Shown: in pieces, positions 15,323 to 23,724 of the stretch
Numbering within the stretch: the first letter of the stretch is position 1
Layout of the letters: every line of letters starts with the position of its first letter
Origin: Actinomadura rubteroloni
GTDB taxonomy: Bacteria; Actinomycetota; Actinomycetes; Streptosporangiales; Streptosporangiaceae
NCBI RefSeq assembly: GCF_002911665.1
Contig: NZ_MTBP01000002.1
Coordinates: 2,046,001 to 2,110,000, forward strand
Reading direction: 5' to 3'
Length of the DNA: 64,000 nt
Translations under genes and position numbers: made by a program
Notes under the pieces: model-generated
Databases searched by the model: none
Seen by the model: the letters and a program-made list of their open reading frames with translations, nothing else
What the model was told of the DNA's origin: nothing

Positions 15323-16194
15323 CAGTCCCGCCCGTCGACGCGGGCGCCGAGCGCGGCGAGGTCCCGTTCGGCGTGGTGCTGCCGCAGGTAGACGGCCAGG
15401 TCGGCGACGCGGCGGCCGTGCGCCGCGTCGTGCGAGAGCGGCCCGGCGCCGAGCGCCCGGCCGGCGCGGTCCAGGACCTCGGCGGCGACGGCCGCGACAT
15501 GGGCGCGCACCCGCAGCGCCCGCGTCGCCGCCGTGCCCTTGCGGTCGTGCGGGTCGGCGTCGATCTCCCCGGCGGCCTCCCGCAGGACGGCGAGCGCGCC
15601 GTGCAGCGCGACGTCCACCGCGCCGAGATGGGCGCGGGCGTGCGGGTCGGACGCGCCGACGAGCCGCCGCGCCACGCCCCGCGCGCCGCCGTACCAGACG
15701 GCCGCGACGCCCGCGCCGCCGTGGTGGAAGCCCGGCCGGTCCACGTACGGGCCGACGTACCGGGCCGGGACGCCGTCGAACCGCACGTCCCGGCTGTCGC
15801 TCAGGGCCATCCCGGTGGCGGGCCACGTGCCGGGGACGGGCGTGCCGGGCGCCACCGCGTACAGGTCCGCGCCGACCGTCACCAGGGCGTTCGTGCAGAG
15901 CGCCGCCCCGGAGCAGTACGGCTTGACGCCGCTGACCCGGCCGTCGTCCAGCGTCAGCGCGTCGGGCTTGGCCGCCCAGACGCCCCAGATCTCGCCGGGA
16001 CGCGGGCGGGGGCCGTCCAGTTCGTCCAGGATCGCGAGCGCGTCGAAGTGCCCCTCGCACAGCCGCGCGAGCGACAGGTCCTCCTCGGCGAGCGCGGCGA
16101 GCACCGTCCAGCGCCGGAACGTGCCGCCGCTCCCCGGCACCGGCGGCGGCGAGGCCGTGGCCGCCCGCACCCGCTGGTCCATCCCGTCCCCCAT
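15319..16194 (-). CDS. Acyl-CoA dehydrogenase-like protein (short form)
   Basis: 291-residue protein with the middle and C-terminal domain pattern of acyl-CoA dehydrogenases: WGVWAAKPDALTLDDGRVSGVKPYCSG-type substrate-side strands, then a helical region (VDVALHGALAVLREAAGEID, RALRVRAHVAAVAAEVLDRAGRALG) ending LAVYLRQHHAERDLAALG. It lacks the usual N-terminal helical domain length (family about 380), and an active-site Glu was not identifiable. ATG 16194 follows GGAGG closely; an ATG four codons later is an alternative. First gene of the operon, overlapping the PIG-L start. It may act on a carrier-bound or free substrate rather than in fatty acid degradation. Confidence 0.75.
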   Translation of the reverse strand: MGDGMDQRVRAATASPPPVPGSGGTFRRWTVLAALAEEDLSLARLCEGHFDALAILDELDGPRPRPGEIWGVWAAKPDALTLDDGRVSGVKPYCSGAALCTNALVTVGADLYAVAPGTPVPGTWPATGMALSDSRDVRFDGVPARYVGPYVDRPGFHHGGAGVAAVWYGGARGVARRLVGASDPHARAHLGAVDVALHGALAVLREAAGEIDADPHDRKGTAATRALRVRAHVAAVAAEVLDRAGRALGAGPLSHDAAHGRRVADLAVYLRQHHAERDLAALGARVDGRDW

Positions 16195-16243
16195 GGCACC
16201 TCCGCCCGCCCATTACCCGGCAGGAACGAAGGAAACCGGGACG

Positions 16244-16675
16244 TCAGCGGATCTTGGCGCCGTACACGTGGTCGACGGGCATCCGCAGCAGGACGCGACG
16301 GTCCGCCACCATGACGGCCCGGTACTCGTCCCAGTCCGGATGCTCCCCCGCGGCGCGCCGGTAGTAGTCCACCAGCGCCTCCACTTCCGGACCCCGCGGA
16401 TCGGTACCCGGCCCGATGAGCGTCGCGACGCCCTCGGCGGTGGCCCACGACCCGCCGTCGGGGCTCGTGACCTCCAGCGTGGCGCGCGGGTCGCGGCGCA
16501 GGTTGGCGGTCTTGGCGCGTCCCTCGGTCATCGAGACGTACAGCACCCCGGACTCGGGCTCATAGAAGGGCAGGACGGGCGAGAGCTGCGGGCGTCCGTC
16601 GGACTTGATCGTCGCGAGGACCCCGAGCCGGCTCGCGGCCAGCAGCGCGCGCGGATCGAACGGCGTGTCGGTCAT
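16244..16675 (-). CDS. PPOX-class F420-dependent oxidoreductase
   Basis: 143-residue split beta-barrel flavin/deazaflavin oxidoreductase of the pyridoxamine-phosphate-oxidase fold (Rv1155-like). Typical segments are LGVLATIKSDGRPQLSPVLPFY at the N-terminus, YVSMTEGRAKTANLRRDPRATL for cofactor phosphate contact near residue 55, and a C-terminal WDEYRAVMVADRRVLLRM. Members use F420 or FMN; the SMTEGRAKT-N-RR pattern favours F420. It precedes the four-gene operon on the same strand with a 49-base gap and may be co-transcribed. Confidence 0.82.
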   Translation of the reverse strand: MTDTPFDPRALLAASRLGVLATIKSDGRPQLSPVLPFYEPESGVLYVSMTEGRAKTANLRRDPRATLEVTSPDGGSWATAEGVATLIGPGTDPRGPEVEALVDYYRRAAGEHPDWDEYRAVMVADRRVLLRMPVDHVYGAKIR

Positions 16676-16712
16676 ACTCCGGCCAACCCGTCCGGCCCCG
16701 CGATTGTTTCCG

Positions 16713-17714
16713 TCACTCGTCCCGCAGCGGCCACGTGCGCAGTTCGGCCGTCTCGCCCGTCAGCGGCTCCTCGGGGTCGTGGTCGGACGGGCGCGACGGC
16801 TCGGGACCGTCGTCGTTCATCCGCACGATGTGCTCCACCCGGACGATCCGGTACCGGATCTCGCCGCGCAGGACGACCTCGTGAATCGGCGCGATGCCCA
16901 GCGCCTCGGCCGTGCGCAGGATCGCGGAGCGGTCGTCCTCGGACAGGTCCTCGTCGTCCTCCTCGGTCATCGCGCGGAGGATGTCGGCGAGGGTCGCGCG
17001 GGCCGCGCGCGGGCAGGTCACGTAGCCGCGGCAGGTGCTCCAGAAGCCGTCCATGTTGTTGAGGACGATGAAGCGGGGCGCCAGCCGGACGATCAGCGGG
17101 TGCGAGCCCAGCGCCCGGCGCGCGTCCCGGATGACGTCGGCGGACGCCCGGCCGGCCCGCGGGATGTGCTCCCACCGCTCGCCGAGCAGCTCGGCGGAGC
17201 CCGGCGTCACCGGTTCGGGCAGCGGGTGGCGGCAGAAGTGGGCGTGCATGTCGGCGGGCCGCTCGTCGGGGACGTCGTCGGGATCGGTCGCCCGCGGCGA
17301 CTCGGGCCCGAGCGGCCCCACGCGCGAGAACCGGTCGACGCGCACGACGCGGAACCGCCGTCCCGCCACCGTCAGCTCGTTGGGCCGCTCGCGCTCCAGC
17401 AGCGCCGACGTCTCCCAGTACTCCTCGCGGGCCGCCGCCGGCGTCGAGCGCCGCAGGGCGAGGGCGCGGAAGTGGAAGCCCATCGCGTCCCGCGCCTCCT
17501 GCGGGTAGTCGCACACCGGGTCGTCCAGCAGCCACACGCCGTCGACCAGCTCGGCGATCACGTAGTTCACGCCGGACCAGATGACCTTCGGATAGTTGAG
17601 CTGCCCCATCCGCTCGGCCGCACGCGGCGACCGCACCACCTCGTCGAGGGTCGGCGGAAGATCACCGTCCAGAGCCGCGCCGTCACCGCCCGCGATGTAC
17701 GTCATGCGGCTCAT
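16713..17714 (-). CDS. DUF5954-like protein, paralogue 2
   Basis: 333-residue paralogue of the 9500-10444 product, same block order: YPQEARDAMGFHFRALALRR, RRFRVVRVDRFSRVGPLGPE, PRATDPDDVPDE, ERWEHIP, VIRDARRALGSHPL, LAPRFIVLNNMDG, IHEVVLRGEIRYRIVRVEHI, and the end PLTGETAELRTWPLRDE. It carries an extra acidic insertion EEDDEDLSEDD near residue 250. No membrane segment or signal peptide. Function unknown. The two copies bracket the phospholipase, toxin-antitoxin and four-gene operon, so they may have arisen with the acquisition or duplication of this block. Confidence 0.72.
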   Translation of the reverse strand: MSRMTYIAGGDGAALDGDLPPTLDEVVRSPRAAERMGQLNYPKVIWSGVNYVIAELVDGVWLLDDPVCDYPQEARDAMGFHFRALALRRSTPAAAREEYWETSALLERERPNELTVAGRRFRVVRVDRFSRVGPLGPESPRATDPDDVPDERPADMHAHFCRHPLPEPVTPGSAELLGERWEHIPRAGRASADVIRDARRALGSHPLIVRLAPRFIVLNNMDGFWSTCRGYVTCPRAARATLADILRAMTEEDDEDLSEDDRSAILRTAEALGIAPIHEVVLRGEIRYRIVRVEHIVRMNDDGPEPSRPSDHDPEEPLTGETAELRTWPLRDE

Positions 17715-17768
17715 GGTCTCAGCGCGATGTTCCGCGCGTCTCGGTTTCGCGTCCGCCGGCGAAAAGGA

Positions 17769-18671
17769 TCACCTGGCGGGGACGGCGGCGGCGCGCAGCG
17801 CGGTGAGGGCGGCGCGGATGGCGGGACGGCGGGCGGCCTCCTCGCGCCAGACCGCGTAGACGTGCCGGGTGAGCTGCGGACGGGTCTCGGCGATCGCGAC
17901 CTCGCACGGCACGGTCACCCGGCCGAGGCGCGGCAGGATCGCGTTCCCGAGCCCCGCGCCGACCAGGACGAGCTGGCTCGGGATCTCGTAGGCCATGTGC
18001 GCGATGTTCGGTTCGGCGCCGAGCGAGCGCAAGGTGTGGATGAGCCAATCGCAGCAGATGCTGTCGGCGGACGAGCTGATCCACGGGTCCGCGACGAGGT
18101 CCTGCAGCGCGACCGTCGCGCGGTTGGCCAGCGGGTGGTCGCCGGGTAGCGCGACGTCGGCGACGTCGTCGAAGATCTGCGCCTTCTGGAGGCCCTCGGG
18201 GACCGGCAGCGGCTCGTTGTTCCAGTCCTGGACGACCGCCATGTCCAGGTCGCCGCGCGCCACCAGCGGCATGCTCTGCATCGGGTCGAGTTCCCGCACC
18301 TGGACGCGCAGGTCCGGGTGGTCCTTGCCGAGGCGGCCGAGCGTCTCGGGGACCAGGCCCCGGACGGCCGTCGCGAACGCCCCGAGCGTCAGCCGTCCGA
18401 CGACCGCGCCCCGGTGCGCCTCCAGGTCGGCCTGGGCGCGCTCCACCAGGGACAGGATGTGCTCGGCGTGCTCGACGAGCAGTTCGGCGGCGTCGGTCAG
18501 CCGCACCCCGCGCCCGTTGCGCTCCAGCAGCTTCTGCCCGGTCTCGCGCTCCAGCTTGGCGAGCTGCTGCGACACCGCCGACGTCGTGACGTGCAGGACG
18601 TCGGCCGCCGCGCTCACCGACCCGTAGGTCGCCACCGAATGCAGGGCGCGCAACCGTTCCAGATCCAACAT
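17769..18671 (-). CDS. LysR family transcriptional regulator
   Basis: 300-residue LysR-type regulator. The N-terminal winged helix-turn-helix (residues 1-60: LERLRALHSVATYGSVSAAADVLHVTTSAVSQQLAKLE) is followed by a coiled linker helix and a two-lobed effector domain (about 90-295). It lies 42 bases downstream of hemL on the same strand, at the boundary of the accessory block. LysR proteins usually control a divergent neighbour, but here the adjacent genes run in the same direction, so the target is not evident. Confidence 0.88.
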   Translation of the reverse strand: MLDLERLRALHSVATYGSVSAAADVLHVTTSAVSQQLAKLERETGQKLLERNGRGVRLTDAAELLVEHAEHILSLVERAQADLEAHRGAVVGRLTLGAFATAVRGLVPETLGRLGKDHPDLRVQVRELDPMQSMPLVARGDLDMAVVQDWNNEPLPVPEGLQKAQIFDDVADVALPGDHPLANRATVALQDLVADPWISSSADSICCDWLIHTLRSLGAEPNIAHMAYEIPSQLVLVGAGLGNAILPRLGRVTVPCEVAIAETRPQLTRHVYAVWREEAARRPAIRAALTALRAAAVPAR

Positions 18672-18713
18672 GAAGCAACTCTAAATCGAATTATTCCGCC
18701 ATGCCAGAAATAT

Positions 18714-20012
18714 CTAAACACCCAACACGCCCGCCGCCGCACGCGCCGCGTGCGGGAGGGCGGACAGGATCCGCTCCAGGGCCTCGTCGTCGTGCGCCGC
18801 CGACAGGAACCACACCTCGTAGGGCGACGGCGGCAGGTACACGCCGCGCGCCAGCGCCTCCTGGAAGAACGCCGCGTAGACGCGGGCGTCCTGCCGCTGC
18901 GCCGCCGCGAAGTCCAGGACGGGGCCTTCGGCGAAGAACACCGAGAACAGGTTCCCGGCGTGCTGGACGCGGTGCGGCACGCCCTCCTTCGTCAGCGCGT
19001 CGGCGGCGGCGCGCGACACGAGCCCGGCGGACCGGTCGATCGCGGCGTAGACGTCCGACGTCGCGTTGCGCAGCGTCGCGAGCCCGGCGGCCGTGGCGAG
19101 CGGGTTCCCCGACAGCGTGCCCGCCTGGTAGACGGGGCCGGCGGGGGCGAGGCGGTCCATGACGTCCGCGCGGCCCCCGAACGCGGCGGCGGGCAGCCCG
19201 CCGCCCATGACCTTCCCGAACGTGACGAGATCGCCCGCGACGCCCTCGACGCCGTACCAGCCGGACGCCGACGCCCGGAACCCCGTCAGCACCTCGTCGA
19301 TCACCAGCAGGGCGCCGTTGCGCTCGCAGAGCGACTTCAGCAGCGCGTTGAACCCGTCCAGCGGCGGGACGACGCCCATGTTGCACGGCACGGCCTCGGT
19401 GATGACGCACGCGATCTCGTGCCCGTGCTCGGCGAACGCCAGCTCCACGGCCGGGACGTCGTTGTACGGCAGGACGATCGTCTCCGCCGTCGTCGCTCCC
19501 GTGACGCCGGGCGTGTCCGGCAGGGACAGCGTCGCGACGCCCGAGCCCGCCGCCGCGAGCAGCGCGTCCACGTGCCCGTGGTAGCAGCCGGCGAACTTCA
19601 CGACCTTGGAGCGGCCGGTGAACCCGCGCGCGAGCCGGATCGCCGACATCGTCGCCTCGGTGCCGGAGTTGACGAGCCGGACGCGGTCCACGGGCGTCCG
19701 CGCGACCATCTCCTCGGCCAGCTCGACCTCGCCGGGCGTCGGCGCGCCGTAGGACGTCCCGCGCGCCGCCGCGTCCGCCACCGCCGCGACGACCGCCGGG
19801 TGCGCGTGCCCGAGGATCATCGGACCCCACGAGCAGATGAGGTCCACGTAGGTGTTCCCGTCCACGTCGGTGAGGTACGGGCCGCTCGCGGACCGGATGA
19901 ACCGGGGCGTTCCGCCCACGGCGCGGAAGGCGCGGACCGGCGAGTTCACCCCGCCGGGGACGACCCGCTCCGCCCGCGCGAAGAGCTGCTGGGAACCTTC
20001 GGTGTCACTCAC
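18714..20012 (-). CDS. hemL: Glutamate-1-semialdehyde 2,1-aminomutase
   Basis: PLP enzyme converting glutamate-1-semialdehyde to 5-aminolevulinate, the second step of the C5 haem pathway after HemA. 432 residues, usual length. Visible signatures are PGGVNSPVRAF at the N-terminus, the substrate and cofactor region NSGTEATMSAIRLARGFTGR near 118, IDEVLTGFR near 240 and the PLP lysine in TFGKVMGGGLP near 265. Start GTG at 20012. The other haem genes are at 22.7-28.4 kb, so hemL is a separate unit. In mycobacteria hemL is followed by the phosphatase and cytochrome c genes now found at 1-3994. Confidence 0.96.
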   Translation of the reverse strand: MSDTEGSQQLFARAERVVPGGVNSPVRAFRAVGGTPRFIRSASGPYLTDVDGNTYVDLICSWGPMILGHAHPAVVAAVADAAARGTSYGAPTPGEVELAEEMVARTPVDRVRLVNSGTEATMSAIRLARGFTGRSKVVKFAGCYHGHVDALLAAAGSGVATLSLPDTPGVTGATTAETIVLPYNDVPAVELAFAEHGHEIACVITEAVPCNMGVVPPLDGFNALLKSLCERNGALLVIDEVLTGFRASASGWYGVEGVAGDLVTFGKVMGGGLPAAAFGGRADVMDRLAPAGPVYQAGTLSGNPLATAAGLATLRNATSDVYAAIDRSAGLVSRAAADALTKEGVPHRVQHAGNLFSVFFAEGPVLDFAAAQRQDARVYAAFFQEALARGVYLPPSPYEVWFLSAAHDDEALERILSALPHAARAAAGVLGV

Positions 20013-20093
20013 GCCGTCCAGTCTCGCAGCGCCCCCGCGCCACCGCGACGGGACCCCGCCGCGACGTGCCCGGTTGCAGTTCGGTGACGTGCC

Positions 20094-20121
20094 TTGACCC
20101 CGCCCGCTAGGGGCCTATATT
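20094..20121 (+). promoter_or_regulatory. Sigma-70-type promoter for the pseudokinase gene
   Basis: TTGACC (20094-20099) and TATATT (20116-20121) with a 16-base spacer in the hemL/pseudokinase divergent gap. It predicts a leader of about 120 bases that carries a short CCACCC/GGGTGG hairpin (20138-20154). Confidence 0.55.
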
Positions 20122-20250
20122 CCAGCAACGAGAGTGTCCACCCCGTTCGGGTGGGCCATTATGGAACGCACCGGAATAGGGATAATCGGCGCCCGGCGCG
20201 GCGTCGTGGTGCGCACTCGGCGCCGGCCGTAGCGGAGGGATGGCTCGCAC

Positions 20251-21933
20251 GTGGTCAACGGCTGGACGGTTCCCGGCTTCACGCACGCACGGGATCTGGG
20301 CGGCGGCGCCGCTGGCCGCGTGGTGCTGGCGGTGGACGACCTCACGCAGACCCAGGTGGCGATCAAGTACCTGGACTCCCGCCTCGACTCCGACGAGGTG
20401 TTCCTCTCGCGCTACCGGATGACCGCGCGGCGGCTGTCCCAGTTGGAGGACCCGAACGTCGTCGACCTGTTCGACCTCGTGGAGACCCCGCAGGGCACCG
20501 CGATCGTCATGGACTGCGTCGAGGGCGTCACGCTGCGCCGCATCCTGGATGCGCAGGGCCCGACCGGGCCGCTCGCCGCGCTGTCGGTGCTCGGCGGGAT
20601 GCTGCTCGGGCTCGCCGCCGCGCACGACAAGGAGATCGTCCACGGCGCGCTGCGGCCGACGAACGTCATCGTGGACGGCCGGGGCAACGCGCTGCTCACC
20701 GACTTCGGCATGACGCCGTCCGGGGACGCCGCGCAGGCCGGGCCCGCCTACGCCGCGCCGGAGCTGTGGAACGGCGCCCCGGCGGGCGCGTCCTCGGACC
20801 TGTACGCCGCGACGGCCGTGTTCTTCGAGTGCCTGACCGGCGCCCCGCCGTTCACCGGACGGTCGCTGGCCAAGGCGCACCGCGAGACGCCCGTCCCGGT
20901 GGACGCCGTGCCGGGCCCGCTGCGCGACATCATCGCGCTCGGCCTGGCCAAGGACGCCGAGAAGCGCCCCGCGTCCGCCGCCGACTTCCTCGGCGCGGTC
21001 GAGGAGGCCGCCGTCGCCGCCTACGGGCCGTCCTGGGAGGCGCAGGGACGCGGCCGGATCACCGAACTCGCGCAGCAGGCGGGCAAGGCGAAGGCGCCCG
21101 CGCCGGACAAGTCCCGTTCGTCCGGCAAGAACCCGGTCACCGCGCCGGCGCGCTCGGGCGGCGGGAAGGCCCGGCCGCTCATCGCCGTCGCCGCCGGGCT
21201 CGTCATCGTGGCGGGCATCGCGGGCGCGGTCGTCTCGCTCAACCGGGGCAAGGACACGCCCGCGCCCACGCCCGCGACCTCGGGGAACCCGCAGCCCGTC
21301 CCGACCGTGGACCCGGCGCTGGCCGAGGCGGCGTCGCTCGCGGGCCGCGTCCAGCAGAGCGTGGCCCGGCCGACGGGCGCGACGTTCACGTTCCGCCGCA
21401 CCGGCGCGGGCGCGGGCGCGACCGCGCAGGGCACGCTCGGGCTGCTGGAGTCGGCGCCCGCGTCGTACTCGATGACGGTCGCCGGGACGGGCGGCACGCG
21501 CAAGGCCGGCAAGTCCATCGTCATCCGCGACACGACGTACCTGCGCGCGGGCCGCAAGTGGCGGCCGGTGCCCTACAACCCGAGGGCGCGCGGCTACGCG
21601 GGCCTCGCGGCGCAGGTCAGGCAGGAGACGGCGGTGACGAACGTCCCGGCGCTGCTGCGGTCCAGCACCGCGTTCCGCAAGACCGCGACGGGCTTCGAGG
21701 GCACCGCGTCGCTGGCCAAGCTCGCGCAGGAGCAGGGCATCGGGGAACTGTTCGCCGACCTCGCCCGCCGGTCCGGCGCCACCGAGATCACCTACACGCT
21801 CCAGGTCGACCGGGCGTACCACCCCGTCCGCGTGACGCTCCGGACGCACGGCACCGCCAAGGCCCGCACGCTCGCCTACCAGACGACGTACGCGGGCTGG
21901 GGCCGCAAGGTGACGATCAGCGCCCCGCGCTGA
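20251..21933 (+). CDS. Membrane-anchored serine/threonine pseudokinase
   Basis: 560-residue protein with a kinase-like N-terminal domain (about 7-270), a Lys/Pro/Ser linker, one membrane segment (about 312-332, PLIAVAAGLVIVAGIAGAVV) and an extracytoplasmic domain of about 200 residues. ATP lysine VAIKYL and DFG (LLTDFGMT) are kept, but the catalytic loop reads IVHGALRPTNVIV, so the catalytic Asp is Ala and the following Lys is Arg. It is therefore predicted to bind nucleotide weakly or not to phosphorylate. The extracytoplasmic part resembles lipid-binding LppX/LprG-type folds by strand pattern only. GTG 20251 lies 11 bases after GGAGGG. Confidence 0.85.
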   Translation: MVNGWTVPGFTHARDLGGGAAGRVVLAVDDLTQTQVAIKYLDSRLDSDEVFLSRYRMTARRLSQLEDPNVVDLFDLVETPQGTAIVMDCVEGVTLRRILDAQGPTGPLAALSVLGGMLLGLAAAHDKEIVHGALRPTNVIVDGRGNALLTDFGMTPSGDAAQAGPAYAAPELWNGAPAGASSDLYAATAVFFECLTGAPPFTGRSLAKAHRETPVPVDAVPGPLRDIIALGLAKDAEKRPASAADFLGAVEEAAVAAYGPSWEAQGRGRITELAQQAGKAKAPAPDKSRSSGKNPVTAPARSGGGKARPLIAVAAGLVIVAGIAGAVVSLNRGKDTPAPTPATSGNPQPVPTVDPALAEAASLAGRVQQSVARPTGATFTFRRTGAGAGATAQGTLGLLESAPASYSMTVAGTGGTRKAGKSIVIRDTTYLRAGRKWRPVPYNPRARGYAGLAAQVRQETAVTNVPALLRSSTAFRKTATGFEGTASLAKLAQEQGIGELFADLARRSGATEITYTLQVDRAYHPVRVTLRTHGTAKARTLAYQTTYAGWGRKVTISAPR

Positions 21934-22591
21934 GCCCCGGGTCCTCGCAGGCGTCGGACAGGACGGCCAGCAGCCGCAGCGGGTCGGGCAGGCCCCGTCC
22001 GTCCGGCGCCCGGACCCACGCGACCTCGCGGCCGTAGGGCAGCAGCGACGGCGGCGCCACGACGTAGCTGTCGCGGCAGTGCCAGCGCATCCCGGGCGTC
22101 TCGGTGACGGTCTCGGGCGAGCAGTCCAGGCTGGACGACCACCACTCGTCCTCGTCCACGGGCGCGCCGCGCGTCGCGACGAAGAACAGGTACCGCTCGG
22201 CGGCGATCGCGGCGACCGGGCCGGACGCGACCCCCGACGCGTCCAGCGCGGCGAGCGCGAGCGCCCCGGCGGCGGCCGGGACGTCGAACACGTCGAACAC
22301 GCGGCCGGTCGGGAGGATGACGTTGGCGTCCGGGCGCTTGGCCCACAGGCCGTCGATGACGTCGGCGTCCACGCTGGCCAGGCGCGCCCAGCCCGCGGAC
22401 AGCGGGTGCTCGCCGGGCGCGGGACAGCCCATGCGGTCGCAGGAGCAGGCGCGGTCGGTCCCGGCGGGCGACCCCGGCACGCACGGCCAGCCCGCCGCCC
22501 CGTACGCCCGCGCGGCGGCGACCATCCGGTCGGGTTCGCGCTCGCGCTCGCGCGCCCGCTGCCTTCTGTGCCCCGAGATCGCCGGCATCAT
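21917..22591 (-). CDS. Primase-polymerase (Prim-Pol) domain protein
   Basis: 224-residue single-domain protein resembling the N-terminal domain of bifunctional DNA primase/polymerases. It has AARAYGAAGWPCVPGSPAG with cysteines CSCDRMGCPAPGEHPL, then WAKRPDANVILPTGR and FDVFDVP in place of the usual acidic D-x-D metal centre, and a GMRWHCRDSYVVAPPS strand. No helicase domain follows. Such stand-alone proteins are common in actinobacterial chromosomes and are not evidence of a plasmid by themselves. It converges with the pseudokinase gene, overlapping its 3' end by 17 bases. Confidence 0.7.
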   Translation of the reverse strand: MMPAISGHRRQRAREREREPDRMVAAARAYGAAGWPCVPGSPAGTDRACSCDRMGCPAPGEHPLSAGWARLASVDADVIDGLWAKRPDANVILPTGRVFDVFDVPAAAGALALAALDASGVASGPVAAIAAERYLFFVATRGAPVDEDEWWSSSLDCSPETVTETPGMRWHCRDSYVVAPPSLLPYGREVAWVRAPDGRGLPDPLRLLAVLSDACEDPGLSAGR

Positions 22592-22718
22592 CCGCCCCCA
22601 AGGATCGCCCGGTGTTCCCCCGATGATGCTCCCGTGACGGGGGACACGACAGGCCGCATCCCGGAAAACGGCCCTAATTGACTATCCGGCCGTGATCCGT
22701 GCAGAAAACCTGCGCGGT

Positions 22719-23699
22719 TCAGAGGCGCGCGGCGACCTCGGCGGCCCAGTACGTGAGGATGACGTCGGCGCCCGCGCGGCGGATCGCCACCAGCGACTCG
22801 TCGATCGCGCGCTCGCGGTCCAGCCAGCCGTTGCGCGCCGCCGCCTCGATCATGGCGTACTCGCCGCTGACCTGGTACGCGGCGACGGGGACGTCCACCG
22901 CGTCGCGGACCTGGCGCAGCACGTCCAGGTACGGCCCGGCGGGCTTCACCATCACCATGTCCGCGCCCTCCGCCACGTCGAGGAGGACCTCGCGCAGCGA
23001 CTCGGCGGCGTTGGCCGGGTCCTGCTGGTGGGTGGCGCGGTCGCCGAACACCGGCGCGCACTCGGCGGCGTCGCGGAACGGCCCGTAGAACGCCGACGCG
23101 TACTTCACCGAGTACGCCAGGATCGGCAGCTCGTGGTGCCCGGCGCCGTCGAGCGCGGCGCGGATCGCGGCGACCTGGCCGTCCATCATCCCGCTCGGCG
23201 CGACGACGTCGACGCCCGCCGCCGCCTGCGCCGCCGCGACCGACGCGTACCGCTCCAGCGTCGCGTCGTTGTCGATCTCGCCGGCCGCGGTGACGATGCC
23301 GCAGTGGCCGTGGTCGGTGAACTCGTCCAGGCACAGGTCGGTGATGACGACGGCCGCGTCGCCGAGGTCGGACTTGAGGTCCCGGACGGCGGACTGCACG
23401 ATGCCGTCCGGGTCGTCCGCGCCCGAGCCGACCGCGTCCTTCACCGCCGGGATCCCGAACAGGATGAGCCCGCCGACGCCCGCCTCGACCGCCTCGTGCG
23501 CGGCCTTGCGCAGGCTGTCGCGGGTGTGCTGGACGACGCCGGGCATCGACGCGATCGGCTGCGCCTCGGTGATGCCCTCCTTGACGAACATGGGCAGCAC
23601 CAGGTCGGCCGCCGACAGCCGCGTCTCGGCCGTCAGCCGCCGGAGCGCGGGCGTGCGCCGCAGCCGGCGCGGCCGGGCGACGGGGAACTGAGCGGACAT
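22719..23699 (-). CDS. hemB: Delta-aminolevulinic acid dehydratase (porphobilinogen synthase)
   Basis: Condenses two 5-aminolevulinates to porphobilinogen. 326 residues, normal length. Motifs: RRLRRTPALRRLTAET at the N-terminus, VITDLCLDEFTDHGHCG (metal region), Schiff-base lysine in ILAYSVKYASAFYGPFRDA near 200 and the second catalytic lysine in ADMVMVKPAGPYLD near 255. The ATG at 23699 is preceded by GGAGAAGG; an upstream frame extension lacks homology. It lies 25 bases after the hemD stop and is last in the rex-hemACDB operon. Confidence 0.96.
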   Translation of the reverse strand: MSAQFPVARPRRLRRTPALRRLTAETRLSAADLVLPMFVKEGITEAQPIASMPGVVQHTRDSLRKAAHEAVEAGVGGLILFGIPAVKDAVGSGADDPDGIVQSAVRDLKSDLGDAAVVITDLCLDEFTDHGHCGIVTAAGEIDNDATLERYASVAAAQAAAGVDVVAPSGMMDGQVAAIRAALDGAGHHELPILAYSVKYASAFYGPFRDAAECAPVFGDRATHQQDPANAAESLREVLLDVAEGADMVMVKPAGPYLDVLRQVRDAVDVPVAAYQVSGEYAMIEAAARNGWLDRERAIDESLVAIRRAGADVILTYWAAEVAARL

Positions 23700-23724
23700 G
23701 GACCTTCTCCTCGCCGGTGGGGGG

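Noticed and set aside
20161..20232. 23-codon upstream frame in the pseudokinase leader
   Set aside because: It ends two bases before the Shine-Dalgarno sequence, which is suggestive, but it has no ribosome binding site of its own and no recognisable leader-peptide content.
21917..22591. Prim-Pol protein as evidence of a plasmid or phage remnant
   Set aside because: It stands alone without helicase or integrase genes, and stand-alone copies are common in actinobacterial chromosomes.
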